NCBI GenBank assembly: GCA_001414485.1
Contig: LLEY01000255.1
Span: 1 to 64,000, forward strand
DNA length: 64,000 bases
Direction: 5' to 3'
DNA from: Calycina herbarum
Lineage: Eukaryota; Ascomycota; Leotiomycetes; Helotiales; Pezizellaceae
Part shown: positions 47,817-56,656 of the stretch, piece by piece
How the letters are laid out: each line of letters begins with the position of its first letter
Position numbering within the stretch: position 1 is the stretch's first letter
Notes under the pieces: generated by a model
The model's database searches: none
Seen by the model: the letters and a program-made list of their open reading frames with translations, nothing else
Told to the model about the DNA's origin: nothing
Position numbers and translations under genes: made by a program

Positions 47817-48682
47817 GAAATGAGGGTTATGGATTCTGTCACGCTCTGTGCTGTTATGGGGAAATTACTGTCGCTGTGCAAATAAGCTATCATTGGGTAG
47901 TTGGCTTATTTGTAGGGAGGTTGCTAGCATGGCAGAAACTACGCTTTGTAAAGCAGAATACAATCGATGCATAGGTGGGAGTCCACTGTATCCTACGTAT
48001 TCCAAGTCAAGAATTTTCAAGGGGAATCAATTAAATCGCCTGTGAAACACTAAAACAGGAATATAGGAATCTAGCTTATTTGAGGCTTGCAATGAAATGC
48101 TAGTTCTTCTAGAGTTCCCAGTTGTGCTTGTATTATGAGCTTGATCAAATTTTTCGGCATTTAGAACCAGTTTTAGGACATGCTCGCGGTCGACATTGAA
48201 AGCAGCAGTAAATTCCAACTTCAATTACCTAATACTTTAGGACAATTGAACTTCATTGTTTTAAACACCTGGATCAATATTTTAAATTGTTCTAAGTGTT
48301 TAGAATAATTGCTTTGAATTACCCTAAAAAGCTGCTAGGTAGGCAGGAAGGTAGGAACTTGCTGTATATACTACCATTCTTAATTTCTATCACGAGGATA
48401 GGGTGGTTTGCTTCGCTTTCTTCAACTAGTTGGTGAGTCTTGGAAACGAGACGAGGAGAAAATGCCACGGTCAAATTTGGTATCAGAACAAGTTAGGTCA
48501 CTTAGAATTATTCTATTAGCAATACGAAGCTTTTGTTCTTATTTTGTGCAAGACGCATTCTGCGCAACGATGCTTTTACCTCGCTTAATTTGTGAAAATT
48601 GAAATGCAACCAAATTTGAAAGGACGTACCTATTATGGCTAGCTTGAGTAGGGGATCAATGCTGGATTTGTTTCCGATGTTA
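47817..48682. other. Intergenic with repeat copy B
   Basis: No gene. Holds copy B of the dispersed repeat at 48205-48350. Remaining short frames are not supported. Confidence 0.4.
48205..48350 (+). repeat. Dispersed repeat, copy B
   Basis: Same orientation as copy A at 29150-29290, with shared order AACTTCAATTAC, TAGGACAATT, ATATTTTAAATTGTTC, GCTTTGAATTACCC. Flanked by intergenic DNA. No coding capacity. Confidence 0.7.
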
Positions 48683-48858
48683 AGAAAAGTAAGCATTACT
48701 CTACGAATTCCCCAATTCTTACTACTCGATTCGATCTCGTACAATTCAAATAATATTCTAGTGGAGATAGGAGAATCAGAAGCCAGATCTTCAACAAATA
48801 ATTTTTCGTATCGTCAAGGTAGAAGAGCAGGTATACGCAGAGTAATACCTACCTCTCT
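48683..48858. mobile_element. Degenerate relative of the 61840 MITE (176 bp)
   Basis: Starts AGAAAAGTAAGCATTACTCT and ends with a roughly complementary AGAGTAATACCTACCTCTCT. It resembles the ends of the 218-bp element at 61840-62057. The left flank is TA and the right flank CA, consistent with a mutated TA duplication. Shorter and more diverged than the other copy. Confidence 0.5.
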
Positions 48859-50073
48859 CACGAGTATCCATAAGACTACACTAGGATGGTGATTTCCTCA
48901 GCAAAGAAATTGAAAATTTTGGCGACGTCATCTCCCCAAATTGGTCTAACAAAGTGCTTATTTTAGTAGTAACCGGTCCGATCTGGTAGTCAATCATCTA
49001 ACTAACTAAGCTACTAGAAGTGACCAAGCTTTATAAGTCCGGTGACAACACAAAAATTACGGACGTCTCTATAAAATGCATCTTGGTTTCCGCCCGGCTT
49101 CTGGAATCACGCCAGCACCCCGTCCCGACCTAGAACTCGATTACAGCATTCTTACCCAGAGACATGAAGGCTATTGGAACCACGATAGCTAACTTCTTTC
49201 TATCTCCCTTTCTCCTACGATCTCAATATCGCACCAAACAACGATAAATTAAGTACTATGAGTCTCTTGCGTCCAGTGATATTGGTAATTTAGCAAAGGG
49301 AAATAGGGATACGTGGTTCAAGGAGGGAAAAAGGCTGATTCTGGTTATGAGAGAAAATGGGAATTACTCTCTGGTTCTCTTTTCCACCGTACCTGTGCAC
49401 CTTTTTTTTTTGTGGAAGTGAGATGCTTTTCACTCACGCGATAGGCAGTAAAAGCGAGGTTTGTACCTGCCAATCTAATTTCCGTTGTTCTAAATTTCTA
49501 AAGAAATTCAAGATAATTATCATAGATACTTGGAACAATTCAAAACATTAACTAAGGTGTTTAGAGTAAGCGATTTTCATTGTCCTAAAGTATTTCAAGT
49601 ATTTCAAGTAATACTAAATTATACTAGATAGTTAGAACACTCAATTTTGAACAAAGAGCTAGGGCACATACAACAAGTAGGTGACACTGGCAATTGTGCC
49701 CACTTTCCAAGCAATTGAATACACTACTTCCAAAAAAGGTACACAGGTGCAGTGACGGGATACTCTCTAGGGAGAATTTTCTTGGGGGTCAAATATTGGC
49801 GCTTTTTCTCAAAGGAAACTATGCTAATCTAACTGGATTTAGAAGTGAAGTTCACAAGTTACATTGTGGCGGTACCATACCTCCATTCACTCTACGCTTT
49901 CCATTGAAGAATATCGTGGGACCACCCCAACAATCAAAGCAGAAAGGCAAAGATGATTCACATTTTGCGAAATAAAACAACAACACTATTTGTCAAACTC
50001 CAATAAACCTCAAACTTTTGATAATCGCAATAAACTCAACTCGAAGCGCAAAGACACCACCACTAAAAACATC
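48859..50073. other. Intergenic with inverted repeat copy C
   Basis: No gene supported. Copy C of the dispersed repeat lies at about 49505-49625 in inverse orientation. The last 150 bp should hold the promoter and leader of the first MGN-type paralogue. Confidence 0.4.
49505..49625 (-). repeat. Dispersed repeat, copy C (inverted)
   Basis: Reverse complement of copies A and B: TTGGAACAATTCAAAACATT, AAGGTGTTTAGAGTAAG and ATTGTCCTAAAGTATT align in order with the reversed copy B. A TATTTCAAG unit is duplicated at its right end. Confidence 0.65.
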
Positions 50074-50544
50074 ATGGGCAACCAACCATCTCGTCCTCAA
50101 GGGTCCCCCAAGGAAGAGGTAGAATTTGGAACGGCAGAGATCGAAGAAGCATTGAGAATCAAGAACCCTCTAATCGTGCCTCGCGATGGCTACGGTTTCG
50201 AGATCACGCCCATCGAAAAGAAGCACCTCAATATCGCCCCAAATCACGACAAAATCAAGCATTATTCGACGATGGAATGGGGAGAATTGATGGCGTTGGT
50301 GAAGGCGAACGTCACCGGTGCTGAGTTGTTGCTGGAGTTGCATCGAAATTTGGCGGAATCCTTCTATTCTCACACATACCGAAGGGGTTTGGATTGTGTA
50401 CCCAAGGACTTTGATCGGCAGGAGGCAAGGAGAGAGCTGTTATCGGAATACGATTGGAAATGGGATGTGAAGAGACCTGCGGCTCCCAAAACGCAACCAA
50501 GTCATGGACAAGTGACAGGAAACTTGAGTGAATCACGAGAATAG
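50074..50544 (+). CDS. Small MGNxxSRPQ protein, paralogue 1
   Basis: A 156-residue single-exon protein beginning MGNQPSRPQ. A glycine at position 2 with Ser at 6 is the N-myristoylation consensus, so membrane attachment is likely (inference). The body is helical and charged: DGYGFEITPIEKKHL, NHDKIKHYSTMEWGELMALV, ELLLELHRNLAESFYSHTYR, DFDRQEARRELLSEYDWKW. The protein at 51040 shares the same order of motifs. The family is not recognised. The pair lies in repeat-rich DNA, and similar words after both stop codons (GTxGAACTCxxGGxTGC) suggest that the whole gene was duplicated. Confidence 0.7.
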   Translation: MGNQPSRPQGSPKEEVEFGTAEIEEALRIKNPLIVPRDGYGFEITPIEKKHLNIAPNHDKIKHYSTMEWGELMALVKANVTGAELLLELHRNLAESFYSHTYRRGLDCVPKDFDRQEARRELLSEYDWKWDVKRPAAPKTQPSHGQVTGNLSESRE

Positions 50545-51039
50545 CTGTTTCAGCAAATTTGTGGAACTCCTGGCTGCGAAGGATGAACCGTGCTGCATAT
50601 GGCGAGATATCCCTTCCCTGCTTTGCTGAACAAACCTTGGGCCAAAAGATATTCTCAGTGAGGATGTTTGATTGGAATGGGGTTATTAATAAATATACTT
50701 GCATTTCTAGTGAGTAAAAGTGCTGGATGATAAAGCTGAGACTACAGTTCCAAATTGCGAATTGAATGAATATTGGTGATGTGAATAAGAAGATGTACAT
50801 TCAGTTCAGAGGTTTACGGAGTTACATTCAGCTAGAGCTATAAAACCTCAACCTTGACTGAATAATATCAAGGCGCATCATTTTTAACAATCACCGAAGG
50901 CGAACCTGATCGGTTCTTTGAGAAATGGAAAGCCATCTTCTCTCCATACAACAACAACCTTTAAAAACCTTCAAGGTTCTGAGAATCGCGGAAACAGATT
51001 CCCCTCAAAGCACAGACTCGCACACGCAAGATACAAACC
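50545..51039. other. Spacer between the tandem paralogues
   Basis: 3' flank of the first copy and promoter of the second. Short words are shared with the DNA after the second copy, as expected from a tandem duplication. No further frame. Confidence 0.45.
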
Positions 51040-51610
51040 ATGGGCAACAGCAATTCACGTCCTCAAGTTCAAGTGCCGGAGCAGGTTGGAGCGGCAGTCC
51101 AAGGAGTATTGGGCACTAGGCGCGTCGACAAGTGCTTGTGCGTGCGTCGGCATGGTATTGGTGAAGAGATCATACCGTAGGTAATGGGGACGTTTCCTAC
51201 TTTCTTCCTCTTAAATCACACTTGAATCGTTCCTGAACCCCAGCAATCATCCTGTGCCGTATTCTGAGACCTTTCTTGATATGCAAATACTGACTTCCCC
51301 ATCACCCAGATTCGAGGAAAAATACCTTAATAAGGCGCCGGATATCAAAATAATCCGACATTATAACACGTTGGGCTTAGAGGACTTGTGGGCGCTGGCG
51401 CGGGACAATGTCAGAGATATCGAATTGTTAGTGGAGGTGCATCGCAATTTAGCGGAATTATTTTACAGGAACAATTACCTAGGAGACTACGATTGTTTAG
51501 CCGCCGATTGGAAAAAGCAGGAGAAAAGGAGACAACTAGTGTTGAGATATTACAAGCAGTGGGGAGTGGACAATCCTACAACTCTCAGGTTTGATGAAGA
51601 ACTAGCTTGA
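51040..51610 (+). CDS. Small MGNxxSRPQ protein, paralogue 2
   Basis: Exons 51040-51176 and 51310-51610 join in frame to 145 residues beginning MGNSNSRPQVQ, again a myristoylation-type start. The intron (GTAGGT donor, CACCCAG acceptor, 133 nt) falls inside the block HGIGEEIIP|FEEKYL, which aligns with DGYGFEITP-IEKKHL of the first copy; that copy has no intron there. Further matches: IKIIRHYNTLGLEDLWALA, ELLVEVHRNLAELFYRNNY, DCLAADWKKQEKRRQLVLRY. The alignment supports the splice model well. Function unknown; membrane-tethered by inference. Confidence 0.7.
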
Positions 51611-52333
51611 GTCAAGGACCAGAGTAACGATCTACTTACTTTTGTAGAACTCTGGGTTGCTGAGGGTGGATCAAAATGAATATTGCATGGTTTCTTCAGG
51701 GAAGAATTCCACTAAGTCTTTTACCTGTTTTGCTGGGCAAAGCTTGCTTTAAGACTCTTTATTTGGGGTACGATTGACTTATATGTGGCATGTGTTATGC
51801 TGGACATACGAAACTCTGATTTATACTTGTCTTCCTGGCGAAGAAGTGTAAAATCACAAGCAATGTGTTGGATGATGAGAATGTCTAGTTGGAGAAAATA
51901 TAACTTGATGTTTTAAAAAAAATCTTTTTCAGAACATATAACCACTTGATATAGGTGACAAATGAGATATGACGTCCGGGAAAAAGGAATCAAGCAGACG
52001 CTACCTATAAACTAGTATTTTAGCTTTCACCGTCACAATCAAGTCACGTGGTTATGCCCTAATTTAAAAGCCCAGTCAAGTTTCAGGCCTGCACTTCATT
52101 TAATCACTTTACATTTTTCTTATTGTCACTTGTTCTGGGGAACAACAATTTAGGCAGCCATGCTGACTGACCCCGCAAATATATTCACGGTTAACTTGTG
52201 AATAGACAGAACAGACTTGAAATCAAGCCAACGATTCTTTATGCATCCCATGAATAATTCACAACCTAAATGTTATCATGTGGTCAGATGCTGTGGAATA
52301 TCCTCTACATAAATTAACCTCCAACCTTTCAAG
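51611..52333. other. Intergenic
   Basis: 3' flank of paralogue 2 and promoter of the next gene. A CACGTG box lies at about 52045. No gene-like frame. Confidence 0.4.
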
Positions 52334-53299
52334 ATGGATCAACTTCAAAGCTCCCAAGCAAACATTTTTGCGAAATTCATAACCACGAATTCGGAATCTT
52401 CCAATACAAGCAGTATGGTTTCATCAATCAGCGACTTGGTTGATGAACCCTCGAGCCTATCAAGCAGTCGATCACTCGATACCCTACCATCTCTTCTTTT
52501 CAAATTCATCCAAACAGCCGCCAAACACCCAGCATACCAGGGCGAACGCAGTCATGTCCATACCTCCATCATCTATGCTTATATGATCGCTGTCTCCCTG
52601 CAATCTGCTACCGTACCTAGCACGCCACCTTTCAGACGAAACATCGGCCTCCGAGATCTTGCACAACGCCTCCACCTCTGGGAAGTCGACGTCAGCCCCC
52701 AAGTCCATCGCGATGCGCTCAAAGCCATTACACTGCTTGACGGTTACATTCGCAATGCCCTCAAGGCAGAAATGGACTTTATCGAAGCGGTGGAAGCCAA
52801 AGTAAACAAACGACCAAACAACCAAATTGGCGGACTCTTCGGTGACGGCGAAGTACCTGCTAGCGAGGCAAAGAGAGAACTGGCCGTTTTGAGATATCAA
52901 TCCTGTCTCGTGCTCGAGAGACTGGAGAAAATGTTACGTGAGCAAGTCATATTTGGCGAGGTATCAGGCGAGGAGGGCTTGGAAATGGATGATCTTCGAG
53001 CTTGTTTACCGCAACTCCTCGTACAATTTCTCCCGAAGGCAAACGATATCCATCCGAATCCCGCACTCGAAAAATATAAAGCTGAGGCGTTCTTCGCTAT
53101 CGAGGACTACCGACACCGTGTTAATGTATGCACTGAGGAGTTGTCGCAAATTATGAACACCGATGCTGGCTCCGCAGCACTGCAGAAAGGTGTTACCAAG
53201 TTGTGGGATATAGAGAGTGCATATAACAAGATGACTCAAGCCCTGGACCAATTAATGGAAAAGGAAAAGGAAAAGGAAAAGGAGAGTGATGTGGATTAG
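52334..53299 (+). CDS. Conserved-looking protein of unknown function, helical
   Basis: Single frame of 321 residues starting MDQLQSSQANIFAKF. After a Ser-rich segment (about 20-50) the rest is predicted helical by eye: LPSLLFKFIQTAAKHPAYQG, HVHTSIIYAYMIAVSLQ, RNIGLRDLAQRLHLWEVD, ALKAITLLDGYIRNALKAEM, REQVIFGEVSGEEG, CLPQLLVQFLPKANDIHP, ALQKGVTKLWDIESAYNKM. The C-terminus has a Lys-Glu run coded by a GGAAAA tandem repeat (53258-53281). There is no signal peptide or membrane segment. Not recognised. Length and codon pattern favour a real gene. Confidence 0.65.
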   Translation: MDQLQSSQANIFAKFITTNSESSNTSSMVSSISDLVDEPSSLSSSRSLDTLPSLLFKFIQTAAKHPAYQGERSHVHTSIIYAYMIAVSLQSATVPSTPPFRRNIGLRDLAQRLHLWEVDVSPQVHRDALKAITLLDGYIRNALKAEMDFIEAVEAKVNKRPNNQIGGLFGDGEVPASEAKRELAVLRYQSCLVLERLEKMLREQVIFGEVSGEEGLEMDDLRACLPQLLVQFLPKANDIHPNPALEKYKAEAFFAIEDYRHRVNVCTEELSQIMNTDAGSAALQKGVTKLWDIESAYNKMTQALDQLMEKEKEKEKESDVD

Positions 53300-54110
53300 T
53301 TGTGAGCTTACGGAAAGCCGAGAAAGGGGTTCGGTTATGGGTAAGCGAGACGCAAGATGCGATGGCAATTCTTCTGTACGAGATCTTTCTCTTTGACTCT
53401 CATTTGATACAGAACAGAGTAGAGAATATTCTAGTACCATGTAGAAGTCAATAGATCTGAGATTGTCAAACTAACCCAATTTACATCTCGTCACTGTCTT
53501 GCATCAAGAATAAAAGACTGAACAAGCTGCTCATGCGCACCTCATGAAACAAGTAAGGCCTCGCACAAAGTTTAGAAAGTGGCAGAGAAGAACACATCCA
53601 GCTCCGTAATTAAAAATGTGTGATTCTTGGCTTTTAGCTTCTGTTAGAAACTGCTAAAAACAAGACCAACAAAAGACTTCACCTAACACTCTCACCCCAC
53701 AAAGACGATAAGACTTATTGTAAACCTCAATAATATATCTATTGTTCTCTTTTCTTTGAACACAGACTCCCACTATTTTTGACCCAAAATATATCTGATA
53801 TTCATTACCGCACACACGGTAACACCAAAAAGAAGGGTGGTTTATGTTCTAGTGTATTTCACCATCACGGTATCTTAATTTGATTTTAAATTTCAATTCC
53901 TTCAATTTCAAAAGTTTCAACTTTTTTATTGCATAGCCCCAAGAAGTTGGCATCATTTTACAATTAACTCTACAAATGACATGCATGCCCCTATTCGGCA
54001 TTCCGGGGATTTACTCCCCGACAAAAAACGTTGTGGCGTGATCTATTTTTAATTCCCGAAAGTATGGAGAACCCAACAAGGGTTTTTTTCTAAGATCTTC
54101 TAGACAACAA
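53300..54110. other. Intergenic
   Basis: No gene. AT-rich in parts (53640-53960); composition otherwise ordinary. Leads into the inverted-repeat element at 54124. Confidence 0.4.
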
Positions 54111-54123
54111 CAATTGAGTTTTG

Positions 54124-54415
54124 CTAAATCCCCTGACCCTTTCGACTAAATCGCCTGAGCTAACCAAGTTGGGACGTTTTCCGGTCGCGAACACTAGCGA
54201 ACACTACCAAGTACATAGCAATTCAAATCATATCTCACTAACCCTTATCCCTAGCCTTAACCCAAACTAACCCTAACCTCTAGCTACTGACCCTAACCCA
54301 AAAAACCAGGTCACTATTCCTTAGAATAGAGAATTAGTGTTCTACACGCGCAGTAGGAGTGCCTAATCAGGTTAGAGTCAGGCGATTTAGTCAAAAGGGA
54401 CAGGGGATTTAGCTG
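54124..54415. mobile_element. Inverted-repeat element with telomere-like core (about 290 bp)
   Basis: The left end (54123-54155, GCTAAATCCCCTGACCCTTT...) and the right end (54382-54415), read in reverse complement, match over 33 bp with about three mismatches. Weaker similarity extends some 15 bp further out on both sides. Inside, 54238-54305 contains several CCCTAA/CCCTAACC-type motifs. No open frame and no certain target duplication. Probably a non-autonomous element; the telomere-like words may be chance or a trace of subtelomeric origin. Confidence 0.6.
54238..54305 (+). repeat. Degenerate CCCTAA-type (telomere-like) motifs
   Basis: Within 68 bp, CACTAACCC, CCTTAACCC, ACTAACCCTAACC and GACCCTAACCC occur in the same orientation. 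TTAGGG/CCCTAA is the usual telomere repeat of filamentous fungi. Spacing is irregular, so this is at best a very old interstitial telomeric tract. Confidence 0.5.
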
Positions 54416-54434
54416 AAGCCCAACAATTCAACAA

Positions 54435-54990
54435 CTCCGATCGACTCTGTTTCGTATTTATCACGAGAAGACCCCTGACTTAGAATTCGGCACTTCTGCC
54501 GAGGTATCAGTGGTGCATTGGACCCCCGGGAGACATGCAGCTTACCGTGTGGGGAAGTACCATTTCTAGAACGTCTGACAAAAGAGTTCTATTTCGACAA
54601 GAACAAAATGATCGAGGTCGAGAAACATCGCACAAAGTGAGTGGCTGTGTTGTCAACTTCTCCAGTAAATCTTGTTGGCATCATCCCTGTCCTAGCCACC
54701 AAGTTCAAGGCACAACAGCCAAGCATCTTCTGCCCCTCTTCTTTAACATTTTGCCCAACCCTACCGACTCCACTCCTCGTATTGAGACGATTTTTGCCAA
54801 AAGTGTCATCGATGATCTCACACGTGAGGTTTGTTCACAAGGGGTTCAATTTCTATATAAACAACTCATTCGCCAGAAAGTAAAGAAGCATCTCGCATCA
54901 GTCGTTCCAAGTCTCTCATCCATCAAGATAATACTCAAAACCATCAGCAACTCTTCACTCATTAATTCAAACATCCTCTCAACCTTCAAA
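54435..54990. other. Upstream region of the small secreted protein gene
   Basis: The coding frame of the next gene stays open upstream to about 54535, but the signal peptide shows that translation starts at 54991. TATATAAA at 54853 is a plausible TATA box about 140 bp before the start codon. Confidence 0.45.
54853..54860 (+). promoter_or_regulatory. TATA-box candidate for the secreted protein gene
   Basis: TCTATATAAACAAC lies about 138 bp upstream of the start codon, with a CT/CA-rich leader in between, as is common for highly expressed fungal genes. Evidence is positional only. Confidence 0.4.
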
Positions 54991-55527
54991 ATGCTTTTCA
55001 ACGTCCTAACTGTCGCCACGCTCCTCTCCGCGGCCGCAACTGCAGCTCCAGTTGAAGTTGAAGCTCGTCAAACCCCAGCAGTCGAAGGCTACAGCTGGTC
55101 AGTAACAGACTGGTATGCAGGATGTTCTAGATCAACCTGCGTCTACGGATTCAACATCACCGGAGCAGCCCACGACCCAAACATCCCATCCTTCTCCGCT
55201 CGTTGCGACAGCTGGGCTGGAGAGGGGGCCGAATACACCCCTTGCGGGGTCAACGACGAGGGACCCGGAAACAGAGGTGTTTTTGCAAAATTGTTGGCTG
55301 TAAATGAGACTGGAACTGGTGCTCACATCCAAGTGAGCTATAAGTGGACTGATTTGGAGCAAGCGTGAGTGTATTTCTATTCTTTGAGAATTATGAACAA
55401 TAAGCTAATGGGATTCAGAAACGCATATTACAATTACACCGGCCGTGCTGTTGCATCATACAACCAATTCGTTGCACCCCTAGAGAACTTCACCATCACC
55501 CCAACTGAGGCTTACGGTGTTGCATAA
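54991..55527 (+). CDS. Small secreted cysteine-containing protein (AA1-like/effector candidate)
   Basis: Exons 54991-55364 and 55419-55527 join to 160 residues. A clear signal peptide (MLFNVLTVATLLSAAATAAP) is followed by a short propeptide ending EVEAR, a possible Kex2-like site. The mature part has four cysteines (AGCSRSTCVYGF, ARCDSW, YTPCGV) and several NxT/NxS glycosylation sites. The pattern 'W-x-V-x-x-W, C..C-x-Y-x-F-N, C, PC' resembles small secreted fungal proteins of the Alt a 1 (AA1-like) type; the resemblance is weak. The intron has a GCTAAT branch site. Probably exported; a role in host interaction is an inference from type and size only. Confidence 0.8.
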
Positions 55528-56656
55528 ATGGAGGGACTAGTGTTGGGGGGTTTCGAGAAAAAAAAAGAATAACGGTTATGCCTGTATATACGATGATACA
55601 TAATTTTAATGTGGCGAGAAGGGGGTCATGGGATTTTGATGTTAAGAATTGATACATATCCCTCACATTAAACCTGCCCTCTCTATACTCCAAACGCCTC
55701 TCTCGAGCTCCTCCACCCACACGTAAATCCGAATTTCAAAAGCAACGTAACATTTCTTCCCAATTCTAAAAACATGCCACAAATATTCCACCAAGCAGCT
55801 CAGCCGCCCTGTGTCTCCCTCAGATCTCCTATTCCCCTTATCGCCAGCCCTACGATTCGAAAACATCCATGTGACTTAGCATTACTTTCTGCTCTCAAAA
55901 TCCAGACTTCGCGATTAAGTTAAATTAACGGAATCGCCTCTTCATAATCCTACAACCAATTCAAACAACGATATCAACAACCACAAAGCCGCCAAATATT
56001 CCACCAAGCAGTCCCGTCAACTGACGTCTCCCTTGCATCACGAGCATCATGACCCCGCCCTTCTTCCCCTTCATGAATGACATCCAACTGACTGGCGTTA
56101 CTCGGCAATCGCGACAAGCGGCTTTCCTTTGTTGTGATCGATTCAACAGAAGATGGTAGCTGAACCAGGGCTGGAGGCTTGGACTCAGTGATGGGACGGC
56201 GTCTTGTGTGCGAGGTGACGCGCTTGCGTAGCTGTGGTGTTTTCGACATGTGATGAAGATATGTGGTGGGGGTGATTGAGATATAGTGACTGTGCTAGAA
56301 GGTTCGTGATAGAAAGGTAAAGTCTGGAGTTTTGGGAAGGGTTAAGTGTTGAAACCATGATATGTCCAAGTGGTAATGGAGAAAGAAAAGAAGAGATGGT
56401 AATATGGTTTGCATAGCAACAGAAAAACTTCAAACCTTGAAAATAAAACGTTGTGAATCATGCAGTGTACAGGATACGAAGGTAATACAGACCAAGAATC
56501 CGGGAGTAATGTCAGTTCGATGATTCTCAACTCATCAGAGATTTCGGAGGACAACACAAGTGCTTGGAAGCTGAAAATATGAATCCGACAATCGCTTTGT
56601 GATTTTCAGTTACAATCTAAAAAGGAAAACTGGTATCTTTCATGACAAAATATCTA
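55528..56656. other. Intergenic with a small duplicated segment
   Basis: About 45 bp around 55770-55818 (AAATATTCCACCAAGCAG...) recurs at 55993-56035 in the same orientation. A 91-codon minus-strand frame (55974-56249, MSKTPQLRKRV) has a good ATG but ends in a segment that looks better in the next frame (TGLLGGIFGGFVVVD). It could be a tiny broken membrane protein gene; not called as a CDS. Confidence 0.4.

Noticed and set aside
54535..54990. Upstream extension of the small secreted protein frame
   Set aside because: The frame is open by chance; the signal peptide at 54991 and a TATA box at 54853 place the start there.
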